A DNA stretch of 64,000 nucleotides from Terrimesophilobacter sp038243605 (GTDB taxonomy: Bacteria; Actinomycetota; Actinomycetes; Actinomycetales; Microbacteriaceae): contig JBBSQX010000007.1 of assembly GCA_038243605.1 (NCBI GenBank), positions 1 through 64,000 on the forward strand. Reading direction: 5' to 3'. The notes beneath the pieces were generated by a model. The model ran no database searches and was not told the origin of the DNA. It saw only the letters and a program-made list of their open reading frames with translations. The position numbers and the translations under genes are program-made. Positions 35,975 to 44,451 of the stretch are shown here, piece after piece; position 1 is the first letter of the stretch, and the number at the start of each line of letters is the position of its first letter.

Positions 35975-36081
35975 GCGGTTCCCTTCGATACGGACCGGGC
36001 CCGACCGTCGATACGACGGTCGGCGCTGGCGGCACGTGAAGGCCAGAAATGGCCTTCGCCGCAATGTGCCGCGTGCAGGAA
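35975..36081 (-). repeat. Double-hairpin repeat element, copy 2 (3' of radA)
   Basis: Reverse-orientation homologue of the element after clpC. Hairpins: CCGACCGTCG-ATA-CGACGGTCGG (36001-36023) and AAGGCCA-GAAA-TGGCCTT (36039-36056). In the long stem two base pairs differ from copy 1, and both differ on both arms, keeping the pairing. It lies between the convergent gene at 35287 and radA. Confidence 0.75.
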
Positions 36082-36089
36082 ACGGTTCG

Positions 36090-37442
36090 CTAGAACTCAG
36101 GAACCTCTGCTCGAGCTGGCTTCGAGGGGAACGCTGTTGCGAGAGCGTCGAGCAGCTGCCCTGCCCCGGCATCCAGCACCGTGTTGAAGCCGAGTCGCTT
36201 GGCTTCGGCGATGCGCTGCTTCGCGTTGGAGACGGGCCGGATCTCGCCTGCGAGACTGATCTCGCCTACGGCGGCAAGCGTGGCGGGCAGGGCTCGGTCT
36301 TTGTATGCACTCGCGAGGGCAAGAGCGATAGCAAAGTCGGCGCCAGGCTCGGTGACGCGGATGCCGCCCACGGTCGACACGTACACGTCATATTTGCTGA
36401 ACCCGAGCTTGGCCCTGCGCTCAAGTACCGCGAGCAGCATGGCCACGCGGGAGGAGTCCACACCATTGACGACGCGGCGCGGCTGCGGTGCCTGGGTGGG
36501 AACGATGAGTGCCTGCACTTCGACTGGCAGGGAGCGGCGACCCTCGACGGCGACCATCACGCAGGTGCCACTGACTGCTTGGCGCGTGCGGCTGAGGAAG
36601 AGGCCGCTCGGGTCAGCGACTTCGGCGATTCCATCGCCGGTCATCTCGAAACACCCCACTTCGTCGGTGGGGCCGAAACGGTTCTTTTGTGCACGGATGA
36701 AGCGCAGCGCGGTCTGTCGGTCGCCCTCGAAATGGCACACGACATCCACTAGGTGTTCGAGCAACCGCGGGCCAGCGATCGAGCCGTCTTTGGTTACATG
36801 GCCGACGAGCAGCACGGGCAGGTTTCGGTCCTTTGAGACGCGGATGAGCGTTGCCGCGACCTCCTTCACTTGCGAGGGGCCACCCGCAAGGCCTTCACTC
36901 TGCGAACTCGATACCGTCTGCACGGAGTCGACGATGAGCAACTGGGGCTTCACTTCATCGATCTGCCCGAGCACAGTGCCAAGGTCTGTTTCGGCGGCGA
37001 GGTAGAGATTGTCTTGCAACGCACCCGTGCGTCCTGCACGCATGCGCACCTGGCTGGCCGACTCTTCTGCGGTGATGTACAGCACGCGCTGGCCGGTCTG
37101 CGCAGCACGGCTTGCGACCTCTAGCAGCAGGGTGGACTTGCCCACGCCCGGTTCGCCGCTGAGCAATACTGTTGCCCCAGGAACGATGCCACCACCGAGC
37201 ACACGGTCGAACTCGGCAATACCGGTCGGCCAGTGGGCGACCTCCGCTTCGCTGATGTCGGTGATGGGTCGCGCCGTGCGCCCCTCAGAGACGCGCACGG
37301 GTTTCACCGAACGCTGGATTCCGGTGCCCTCTGAAGCATCCACGACGGTGCCCCACGCCTGGCACTCACCACAGCGCCCAACCCATTTGACGCTCGACCA
37401 GCCGCACTCTGTACAGCGAAAGTTATTGGTGGGGCGGGCCAT
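36090..37442 (-). CDS. radA: DNA repair protein RadA
   Basis: 450 residues. Branch-migration ATPase in homologous recombination. N-terminal zinc finger with Cys10, Cys13, Cys24 and Cys27 (RCTECGW ... GRCGECQAW), RecA-like core with Walker A GEPGVGKSTLL near residue 97, the RadA-specific KNRFG motif, and a C-terminal Lon-protease-like domain with GEISLAGEIRPV. The start fits a leaderless promoter. Transcribed away from tRNA-Ser. Confidence 0.95.
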   Translation of the reverse strand: MARPTNNFRCTECGWSSVKWVGRCGECQAWGTVVDASEGTGIQRSVKPVRVSEGRTARPITDISEAEVAHWPTGIAEFDRVLGGGIVPGATVLLSGEPGVGKSTLLLEVASRAAQTGQRVLYITAEESASQVRMRAGRTGALQDNLYLAAETDLGTVLGQIDEVKPQLLIVDSVQTVSSSQSEGLAGGPSQVKEVAATLIRVSKDRNLPVLLVGHVTKDGSIAGPRLLEHLVDVVCHFEGDRQTALRFIRAQKNRFGPTDEVGCFEMTGDGIAEVADPSGLFLSRTRQAVSGTCVMVAVEGRRSLPVEVQALIVPTQAPQPRRVVNGVDSSRVAMLLAVLERRAKLGFSKYDVYVSTVGGIRVTEPGADFAIALALASAYKDRALPATLAAVGEISLAGEIRPVSNAKQRIAEAKRLGFNTVLDAGAGQLLDALATAFPSKPARAEVPEF

Positions 37443-37448
37443 GGTTCC

Positions 37449-37454
37449 AGACTA
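37449..37454 (-). promoter_or_regulatory. -10 box of a leaderless promoter (radA)
   Basis: TAGTCT on the minus strand, then 6 nt, then ATG at 37442. Confidence 0.5.
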
Positions 37455-37518
37455 CGGCGGGCCCCCGTCATGCATGCCGACTCCAAATCTTCGGGTCGAA
37501 CGACCGCCCTTTCTGTAC

Positions 37519-37524
37519 TAAACT
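37519..37524 (+). promoter_or_regulatory. -10 box of tRNA-Ser
   Basis: TAAACT ends 7 nt before the first base of the tRNA, consistent with transcription starting at or next to it. Confidence 0.5.
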
Positions 37525-37531
37525 CTCTCCC

Positions 37532-37621
37532 GGTACCGTGTCCGAGCGGCCGAAGGTGCAACTCTCGAAAAGTTGTGTGGGTGAGAGCCCACCGTGGGTT
37601 CAAATCCCACCGGTACCGCCA
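37532..37621 (+). tRNA. tRNA-Ser (anticodon CGA)
   Basis: 90 nt including an encoded CCA. Acceptor arms GGTACCG / CGGTACC pair fully. Anticodon stem CAACT/AGTTG encloses CTCGAAA, so the anticodon is CGA (37566-37568). A long variable arm (GTGGGTGAGAGCCCAC) marks it as a serine tRNA. The T arm has GTGGGTTCAAATCCCAC. Confidence 0.97.
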
Positions 37622-37665
37622 ATTATTCTCACGCGAGACGCACAATGCGCGAGAGGCAACGCAAC

Positions 37666-37671
37666 TAAGCT
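37666..37671 (+). promoter_or_regulatory. -10 box of a leaderless promoter (LysR gene)
   Basis: TAAGCT, then 6 nt, then ATG at 37678. Confidence 0.5.
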
Positions 37672-37677
37672 CGTGAG

Positions 37678-38586
37678 ATGGAGCTGGCATGGCTGGAAAG
37701 CTTCGTGGCGCTTTGCGAGCACGAGAGCTTTACGCGCGCCGCCCAATCTCAGCATTTGAGTCAGCCTGCATTCAGTCGACGAATTAACGGCCTTGAACGC
37801 TGGGCAGGAGCACGACTATTTGATCGCTCTACCTACCCGGTGTCCCTTACAGCGGCGGGTACGGCCCTGCGCGGTGATGCAACGTTTCTGCTCAACGCGC
37901 TCAGCGACACGAGGTCGCGCCTTCATGCCGACCTGGGCGAACTAGAACGCCCGCTGCGGATTGCGACCAGTCATTCGCTCGCCGTACACTTCTTTCCCAC
38001 CTGGTGGCAAAAGGTTCTCAGCACGGTTGGTCCGGTAAACATCCAGGTTCTTCCGATGGATACATTCGATGCGTATGACTCAGTCATCAATGGTGAATGC
38101 GATCTTCTTGTCGCCCACGTTGATCCTGATCAACGCCCACTGACCGGTGACGGCCAGCTGGAGTCTACGACACTTGCCGCTGATTCGTTCGGCCCATACA
38201 GCGCGGTTGTGGATGGGCGACCAAAGTTTGCACTGCCGATCGCTTCGGGTGAAACGGTGCTGACCGTTTCACATGGCGCCGCGGCATACCTGGGCCGCCT
38301 CAATGACCGGATACTTGCGGCGACACGAGGTCGATACATCACGGTCGCTCAAACCGACCTCACTGCGGCGGCCGCGCGGCTGGTGGCGGCGGGGGTCGGG
38401 GCAGGGTGGCTGCTTGCCACTGTTGCCGAAGATCTTGTTCGCGAGGGAATGCTTGTGCCCCTCCCCGTGCCGGGGACCACCAAACGCCTCGACATTCGAT
38501 TGCACCGACGGGCCGGATACGTTGACGACTCCCGCGTTGATGCCGTCTGGACTTTCGCTCAGACTGACATGAACGTTGACTTGTAG
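37678..38586 (+). CDS. LysR-family transcriptional regulator
   Basis: 302 residues, standard length. N-terminal winged HTH (ESFTRAAQSQHLSQPAFSRRINGLE), then the effector-binding fold with RIATSHSLAVHFFPTWW. Probably controls the neighbouring PLP-enzyme/transport genes: it converges with the desulfhydrase-like gene, and their 3' ends overlap by 28 nt, while the transporter operon lies beyond. The likely effector is an amino acid or thiol, inferred only from the neighbours. Confidence 0.9.
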   Translation: MELAWLESFVALCEHESFTRAAQSQHLSQPAFSRRINGLERWAGARLFDRSTYPVSLTAAGTALRGDATFLLNALSDTRSRLHADLGELERPLRIATSHSLAVHFFPTWWQKVLSTVGPVNIQVLPMDTFDAYDSVINGECDLLVAHVDPDQRPLTGDGQLESTTLAADSFGPYSAVVDGRPKFALPIASGETVLTVSHGAAAYLGRLNDRILAATRGRYITVAQTDLTAAAARLVAAGVGAGWLLATVAEDLVREGMLVPLPVPGTTKRLDIRLHRRAGYVDDSRVDAVWTFAQTDMNVDL

Positions 38587-39560
38587 GCGAACAGTGCCGG
38601 CGTGCCCCCTGTGTGCAGGAACACCACATCTTCGTCTTCGGTAAATCGACCCTCGCTGATCATGCCAACCATTCCGGCGAAGGCTTTGCCCGAGTACACC
38701 GGGTCAAGCAAGATGCCTTCACTGTGGGCCAGCAACCGCACAGCGTCAATCATCGCGGATGTCGGAATGCCGTATCCCTCCCCAACCCAGCGGTCATCGA
38801 CCTCGATTCGGCTGTCGTCAATGGGCGCTCCGCCCAGAAGATGCGCGGTGTCGGATGCCAGCGACGACAGTACAGGGGTCATCTCGAATGCCTGCTGGCG
38901 CACACTAACCCCCACGACATGTGTTGCCGATTCCAGCATGGCGAGGCCCGCAATGAGACCGGCTTGCGTTCCCATGCTGCCCGTCGCGTGGATGATCGTG
39001 CTGGCGTCAGGCAGCTGAGAGTGGATCTCCTCCGCCGCACGCACGTAGCCGAGCGCACCGAGAGGAGAGGACCCACCCCCGACGATCAAATATGTCGACT
39101 CACCGGCGTCTGCCAACTCGCGTACGCGAGCATCCGCCTCGTCGCGAAGGTTCACGCCATTAGGCAAATGAGTCACCTGCGCGCCCAGCATCTCATCCAG
39201 CAACACGTTTCCTGACTCCTCATAGTCCGCGTCGCCCTCGATTCGGTGCTCAAGAAGCAGATGGCAAGCCAGCCCCGCTTTGGCGGCGGCGGCGGCGGTT
39301 TGTCGAGCGTGATTGGACTGTGTGGCACCGACGGTGAGCACAGAGGGTGCGCCTTGAGCCATAGCCTCGCCGATCAAAAATTCTAGTTTGCGTGTCTTGT
39401 TGCCGCCGAGTGCAAGCCCCGTGCAATCGTCACGCTTTATCCACAAGCGCGGAACTCTCAGACCGCGATCGCGCAGCGCCGCGGCGAGTCGCACGGCTGG
39501 CTCAAGCGGTGTCGGCCCATGCATTAGCGAAAACCGTGGAGAGGAGGAGTAGTCGATCAC
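38559..39560 (-). CDS. D-cysteine desulfhydrase / ACC deaminase-like PLP enzyme
   Basis: 333 residues, fold-type II PLP enzyme. PLP lysine in LALGGNKTRKLEFL, then TVGATQSNHARQTAAAAAK and, at the C-terminus, FLHTGGTPALFAY. These are hallmarks of D-cysteine desulfhydrase (pyruvate, H2S and ammonia from D-cysteine) and of ACC deaminase; sequence alone does not decide, but the former is more common in this context. GTG at 39560 (VIDYSSSPRF) fits the family N-terminus; the upstream ATG at 39638 lies in the divergent promoter region. Faces the amino acid transporter operon, so both may serve one substrate. Confidence 0.85.
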   Translation of the reverse strand: MIDYSSSPRFSLMHGPTPLEPAVRLAAALRDRGLRVPRLWIKRDDCTGLALGGNKTRKLEFLIGEAMAQGAPSVLTVGATQSNHARQTAAAAAKAGLACHLLLEHRIEGDADYEESGNVLLDEMLGAQVTHLPNGVNLRDEADARVRELADAGESTYLIVGGGSSPLGALGYVRAAEEIHSQLPDASTIIHATGSMGTQAGLIAGLAMLESATHVVGVSVRQQAFEMTPVLSSLASDTAHLLGGAPIDDSRIEVDDRWVGEGYGIPTSAMIDAVRLLAHSEGILLDPVYSGKAFAGMVGMISEGRFTEDEDVVFLHTGGTPALFAYKSTFMSV

Positions 39561-39799
39561 GTCGCCAGCTTTCTTTATTCGTCTTTCACACTCTGCACCC
39601 ACCGAGCGGATGACGCGGCCACAATGCACGGTGCGCATATGTCATGCGTAAGGAGAATGTGAGTGTTCCGCACGACGTTTCATGGTTAGCGTATGTGCCA
39701 CGGCTTAGCGATCAACGGAGACTGCTCGAGATATTGGGTCCACGCTCAAAGAATCGGCCACTAAGGCGTCACTACATGCACTGTGACCTGGAGGAATCA

Positions 39800-40687
39800 A
39801 TGTACCGAAATTCTCGCCGAACAAAGGCCGTGGTCGGCTTATTCATCGCCGCCGCGGTGGCCCTCACTTCCGGCTGTGCGAGTTCCGCACCGACCCAAGA
39901 AGACCCAACCACAGACGCCGCCACCGGTGCCGCCGCGCTCGTTCCTCAGGAATACCGCGACGGTGATGTTACGGTCGGCCTTCTCGCCGGTTCGCTCCCG
40001 CTGTCGGATGTCACGGAGGATCAAAAGGGCTTCCAAGGGGTTAATTACGACCTGCTTCAGGCGCTCGGGGAACAGCTTGGAATGAAATTCACGTTCGAGG
40101 CCACCAGCTTTGAGAACATGATTCCCAGCGTTCAAAATGGCAGATACGATCTTGCTGCCGCAGCTTTTTATGACACCGCGGAACGCGAGGGTGTCGTCGA
40201 CATGGTGACGTACTTTACTGACGGTGCTGTCTTCGTCACGACGTCAAAAGGTGCTAAAGACCTTTCAGAAGACAAACTGTGCGGACTCTCTGTCGCTGTC
40301 ATCCAAGGTGGCGCCCAGGCAGCTCGGCTGCCGGCAGCATCCGAGGCGTGTCAAGCAGCAGGCGATAAGGCAATAGATCTTCAAGTGTTTCCGAACGCAC
40401 CAACCGGAGTCCTTGCCCTCACGAGCGGTCGAGTGGATGCCTTCGATCTCAGCACCTCTGTCGGTCTTTATGTAGTGTCCCAGAGTGACGGCCTCGTCGC
40501 GGGTAAACCGTTCAACGTGGTTCCGGTCGGTCTGGTGCTTCCGAAGGGCAGCGATCTTGCTGAAGCGATGGTCGCGGGGATTAATGAACTCATCGAGTCG
40601 GGCAAGTATGGCGAGGTCCTTGACACTTGGGGGCTCGCAGAGGCCGGAATTAAGGCTTCTGAGTTCAACCCGCTCACCGGAGGCTAG
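39800..40687 (+). CDS. Amino acid ABC transporter substrate-binding lipoprotein
   Basis: 295 residues. Lipoprotein signal with the lipobox LTSGC near residue 25, then a family 3 solute-binding domain (VTVGLLAGSLPLSDVTEDQKGFQGVNYDLLQALGEQLG) with polar amino acid-type features. GGAGG stands 5 nt before the ATG; a longer frame from 39644 runs through the promoter region and is not used. First gene of a four-gene operon. Confidence 0.92.
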   Translation: MYRNSRRTKAVVGLFIAAAVALTSGCASSAPTQEDPTTDAATGAAALVPQEYRDGDVTVGLLAGSLPLSDVTEDQKGFQGVNYDLLQALGEQLGMKFTFEATSFENMIPSVQNGRYDLAAAAFYDTAEREGVVDMVTYFTDGAVFVTTSKGAKDLSEDKLCGLSVAVIQGGAQAARLPAASEACQAAGDKAIDLQVFPNAPTGVLALTSGRVDAFDLSTSVGLYVVSQSDGLVAGKPFNVVPVGLVLPKGSDLAEAMVAGINELIESGKYGEVLDTWGLAEAGIKASEFNPLTGG

Positions 40688-40689
40688 GA

Positions 40690-41643
40690 ATGACTTTGTC
40701 CACTGCAGACGACACTCGAGAGCGTGAGCTAGTTCAGCTCGCGCTCTCGGGGGGGCGAATTTACCCGCGCAAACACTGGTGGCGGATTGCCGGCATGGCG
40801 GTAGTAGCCGTCTTGGGGCTGGTTTTCATTGAGACGTTTATTTTCAATAAGAACATGCAGTGGGATGTGGTCTTCCGCTATTTCACGAGCGAGCAAATCC
40901 TCGCGGGGTTGGTCACGACACTGGAACTCACTGCGATCACCATGGGAATTGCCATCGTGCTGGGCACACTCATTGCCATTGCGCGAACTTCGTCGAGTGC
41001 ATTTTTGCAATCCGTCAGCTGGTTCTACGTCTGGTTCTTCCGCGGCACCCCCGTGCTCGTTCAGTTGATCTTCTGGTACAACCTCGCCTCGCTCGTGCCA
41101 GAAGTGGGCATCGGAATCCCGTTTGGGCCGTTGCTTGTCTCCACCGAGACAAATCAACTCATTACGCCGTTCGTTGCTGTGATCCTCGCGTTTGGGCTCG
41201 ATCAAGCCGCATACATGTGCGAGATCGTGCGCGGAGGCTTGCTCTCCGTCGATGAAGGGCAGAAGGAGGCTGCAGGTTCCCTCGGGCTTACGAGCGCACA
41301 AACAATGCGACGGATCGTGCTTCCTCAAGCAATTAAGGTCATCATTCCGCCGACCGGAAACCAACTGATCGGTCTTCTGAAATACACCTCGTTGGTCAGC
41401 GTGCTTGCGGTACCTGATCTTCTCTACGCCGCACAACTCATCTATTCACAAAACTTCCTGACCATACCGTTGCTGGTAACGGCAACTCTTTGGTACCTCA
41501 TCGTCACGAGCATCCTCAACATTGGTCAGTACTACGTTGAGCGTCGATACTCTCGTGGCTCGACCAGAGAAGTGACGGCCTCCATTACCAGCAGGCTCTT
41601 CGCAGGACTGCGTCGAAAGAAGGAGCACGTTGATGTCAGTTGA
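40690..41643 (+). CDS. Amino acid ABC transporter permease (HisM/GlnP type)
   Basis: 317 residues with about five to six membrane helices. The EAA loop reads EGQKEAAGSLGLTSAQTMRRIVLPQAI, which docks on the ATPase. N-terminal VTTLELTAITMGIAIVLGTL is typical of polar amino acid permeases. One permease only, so it probably works as a homodimer. It has GGAGG before the ATG and overlaps the next gene. Confidence 0.92.
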   Translation: MTLSTADDTRERELVQLALSGGRIYPRKHWWRIAGMAVVAVLGLVFIETFIFNKNMQWDVVFRYFTSEQILAGLVTTLELTAITMGIAIVLGTLIAIARTSSSAFLQSVSWFYVWFFRGTPVLVQLIFWYNLASLVPEVGIGIPFGPLLVSTETNQLITPFVAVILAFGLDQAAYMCEIVRGGLLSVDEGQKEAAGSLGLTSAQTMRRIVLPQAIKVIIPPTGNQLIGLLKYTSLVSVLAVPDLLYAAQLIYSQNFLTIPLLVTATLWYLIVTSILNIGQYYVERRYSRGSTREVTASITSRLFAGLRRKKEHVDVS

Positions 41644-42412
41644 ATCCGAGAAAGTCCTGTTGCGCTGCATCGATGTCACTAAGCGCTACGGCAACTTGGA
41701 GGTTTTACACGAGGTCAGTTTGGATGTTCGTGCCGGTCAGGTGGTGTGCGTTCTCGGCCCTTCCGGGTCGGGCAAGAGCACCCTCCTTCGGGGTATAAAC
41801 CATCTAGAGAAAATTGATGGCGGCGCAATCCTGTTCGACGGACGCCTTGTGGGTTACGAAGAACGTAATGGCAAGCTTCATGAACTGAAGGAACGTCAGT
41901 ACATGCGCACCCGTTCTCGGATGGGAATGGTTTTTCAGAACTTCAACCTCTTTCCGCACCTCACTGCGGTTGAGAACATCACCCTCGCACCGCGTCTCGT
42001 GCGTCGGGCTGATTCGGCGGCGGCGACCGCGAACGCTGTGCGGCTGTTAGATCGCGTCGGCCTCGCAGACAAAGCAAACAGCTACCCCCGTCAACTCTCT
42101 GGCGGGCAACAACAGCGCGTGGCAATTGCGCGCTCACTCGCCATGAATCCGGATCTTATGCTCTTCGACGAGCCCACCTCTGCGCTCGATCCTGAACTTG
42201 TACAGGAGGTGCTTGACGTGATGCGAGCGCTTGCTGACGACGGGATGACGATGCTCGTCGTCACACACGAGATCGGGTTTGCGCGCGAAGTCGCCGACGA
42301 GATTGTCTTTATGGCGGATGGCGCCATTGTCGAACAAGGAGACCCTGACACCATGCTCACCAGGCCGTCAAACCCTCGCACTCGTGAATTTCTAGCGAAG
42401 GTGATGTCGTGA
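41633..42412 (+). CDS. Amino acid ABC transporter ATP-binding protein
   Basis: 259 residues. Walker A GPSGSGKST, Q-loop VFQNFNLFPHLTAVENI, signature LSGGQQQRVAIARSLA, Walker B LMLFDEPTSALDPE, H-loop VVTHEIGFAREV: the GlnQ/HisP family. The ATG at 41633 follows AAGGAG at 7 nt and lies within the end of the permease gene; a TTG 3 nt earlier is less likely. The stop overlaps the GTG of the peptidase gene (GTGA). Confidence 0.93.
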   Translation: MSVESEKVLLRCIDVTKRYGNLEVLHEVSLDVRAGQVVCVLGPSGSGKSTLLRGINHLEKIDGGAILFDGRLVGYEERNGKLHELKERQYMRTRSRMGMVFQNFNLFPHLTAVENITLAPRLVRRADSAAATANAVRLLDRVGLADKANSYPRQLSGGQQQRVAIARSLAMNPDLMLFDEPTSALDPELVQEVLDVMRALADDGMTMLVVTHEIGFAREVADEIVFMADGAIVEQGDPDTMLTRPSNPRTREFLAKVMS

Positions 42413-44385
42413 CGAGATCATCTGCGCAGTCTTTGGGCGACATTGAGGATTACCTCCGGGTCGGTCGAACCACGACTCTGAGGCTTTCTCCTGATGGCCG
42501 ACTTCTCGCATCTCGGCGTTCGGAACTGACGTCAGACGGCAAAACTTATGTGGGTCGCATCTCTGTGATGGACACGGCGACCGACGTTCAACGCGCAATT
42601 TACGTACCCATTGATATCGCTCCTGAGTTTGCTTTCGCCACGGCATCGACACTCATTGTTCGTGGTCGAGCTCAAGGGGAAACGTGGGCACTATGGGCGC
42701 TAGCGCTGGAAACGCCTCACGCTCCTGTTCGAGTCGCCGCGTTCCCCGGGGATGTCACCGATTTTGCCGTTGCGGCCACCGGTGCACTCGTTGCGAAGGT
42801 GAAGGTTCTCTCAACGCAGAGCCTCACGGCGGATGCAGAAGCTGCAACAGCGCGTGCTTCCAGTGGAACCTCTGCGATTCGACACACGACCTTTCCGGTG
42901 CGCTCGTGGGACCGAGACCTCGGCCCCCACCAGTCGGTTCTCGTCGCTTTCGACGACTGGCGCCATCCGTCAACGCCTCGCCTACTGACGCCAGGAATTG
43001 CGCGGGAATTGGATGGGCATCCGCTTGATCTCTCCGCGGATGGACGCACGGTACTCACTGGTTGGCATCTCCCCGAGCCCGAAGGTGGTCGGCGCAGTGC
43101 TCTGGTGACGATCAATGTCGTCGATGGTGCTCGCCGAATCATCGCGGATGAGCGTGACGTGAACTTTGATAAACCGAGATTCTCGCCCGATGGCAGGTTT
43201 GTCATCTGTGAGCGGAACGAACTTGGCTCCTTCGATGTGTCGGCGCGGACGCGGTTGTGGCTTGTCGACGTGGAGAGCGGTTCTGGTCGCATTCTCGCCG
43301 AAGATCTGGATCTTTGGCCCACCTTCCCGCGTTGGGCTCCGAGTTCGGATGCCGTCTATTTCGTTGCAGAAGCCGCAGGGCGTCGCCCCGTCTACTGCGT
43401 CGACATTGATGGCGAGATGGTGGCGCAGCCGGTGCGTTTGACTGCTGATGATGGTTGCTACTCCGAGCTCACTCCCGATCCTTCTGGGGTGCTCTTCGCC
43501 CTTCGCGGCACGCTGGCTGAGCCTCCGTGCATTGTGGAACTTGACGCTGGTGCACTGGATCAGTTGGCGCGTCGAAAGGAGAAAACCCCGCCCTGGGGGA
43601 TCCCGGGGGCGCTCACCGAGGTCAGTGCGACGGCGTCCGATGGCCAGCCTTTACGCGGGTGGCTCATCTTGCCTGCGGGAGCATCTGCTGCGACCCCAGT
43701 ACCACTGCTGTTGCTCATCCACGGCGGCCCAGAACAATCCTGGGTCGACTGGGCGCCGTGGGGGTACAACCCATGGATTCTTGCGGCGCAGGGATATGCG
43801 GTTCTCCTGCCTGATCCAGCGCATTCAACGGGGTATGGGCAAGATTTCATTCAACGCGGTTGGGGTGCATGGGGCGAAGCGCCGTACACCGACCTTATGG
43901 AGATTTTTCACTCCGTTCTGGCGAGACCCGACATCGATGGCGACCGCACCGGTGCTGTCGGTCACTCATTCGGCAGCTTCATGGCCAACTGGATTGCGGG
44001 GCATGATGGCCATAAGTTTGGCGGCATAGTTTCCCACTCAGGTTTGTATGATCTTGAGCGTTTCGCGGACACGACGGACCGGCCCGCACATTGGATTCGC
44101 CGATTTGGGACCACGGAGAAACCGGGCAATCGGTATGAGCTGAACTCCCCGCGACGTCACATCGAAAAGATGACGACGCCGATGCTTGTGGTGCACGGGG
44201 CTCGCGACTACCGGGTTCCTGTGGGGGAGTCCATCTCGTTGTGGCGCGACCTGTTCCGGCGCGGCATCCCCGGTGAGTACCTTTACTTTCCGGATGAGAA
44301 CCACTACATTCTCAAGCCGGGAAATGTTCGCGTGTGGTACGAAACAATGCTCGAGTTCCTTCGCACACACGTGGTGGATCGCTAA
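42409..44385 (+). CDS. S9-family prolyl oligopeptidase-like serine peptidase
   Basis: 658 residues. N-terminal seven-bladed beta-propeller (about 1-390) and C-terminal alpha/beta hydrolase. Catalytic triad visible: Ser520 in GHSFGSF, Asp600 in HGARDYRVPV, His632 in DENHYIL. Acts on short peptides or acylated amino acids in the cytoplasm; no signal peptide. The GTG start overlaps the ATPase stop, so the peptidase is coupled to the transporter. This suggests the transported compound is a peptide-like or modified amino acid that is then cleaved. Confidence 0.88.
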   Translation: MTRSSAQSLGDIEDYLRVGRTTTLRLSPDGRLLASRRSELTSDGKTYVGRISVMDTATDVQRAIYVPIDIAPEFAFATASTLIVRGRAQGETWALWALALETPHAPVRVAAFPGDVTDFAVAATGALVAKVKVLSTQSLTADAEAATARASSGTSAIRHTTFPVRSWDRDLGPHQSVLVAFDDWRHPSTPRLLTPGIARELDGHPLDLSADGRTVLTGWHLPEPEGGRRSALVTINVVDGARRIIADERDVNFDKPRFSPDGRFVICERNELGSFDVSARTRLWLVDVESGSGRILAEDLDLWPTFPRWAPSSDAVYFVAEAAGRRPVYCVDIDGEMVAQPVRLTADDGCYSELTPDPSGVLFALRGTLAEPPCIVELDAGALDQLARRKEKTPPWGIPGALTEVSATASDGQPLRGWLILPAGASAATPVPLLLLIHGGPEQSWVDWAPWGYNPWILAAQGYAVLLPDPAHSTGYGQDFIQRGWGAWGEAPYTDLMEIFHSVLARPDIDGDRTGAVGHSFGSFMANWIAGHDGHKFGGIVSHSGLYDLERFADTTDRPAHWIRRFGTTEKPGNRYELNSPRRHIEKMTTPMLVVHGARDYRVPVGESISLWRDLFRRGIPGEYLYFPDENHYILKPGNVRVWYETMLEFLRTHVVDR

Positions 44386-44391
44386 CTCCAC

Positions 44392-44445
44392 CTGTTGACG
44401 AAAGATGCCGCTGTTGACGAAAGATGCCGCCGTTGACGACGGCAC
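44392..44445 (+). repeat. Three 19-bp tandem units after the S9 peptidase gene
   Basis: Units CTGTTGACGAAAGATGCCG at 44392 and 44411 are identical; a third at 44430 is partial and diverged (CCGTTGACGACGGCACC). It lies between two convergent genes. Confidence 0.75.
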
Positions 44446-44451
44446 CACGAG

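Noticed and set aside
39561..39799. Riboswitch upstream of the amino acid transporter operon
   Set aside because: No recognisable lysine, SAM, glycine or T-box features; an ordinary divergent promoter region is sufficient.
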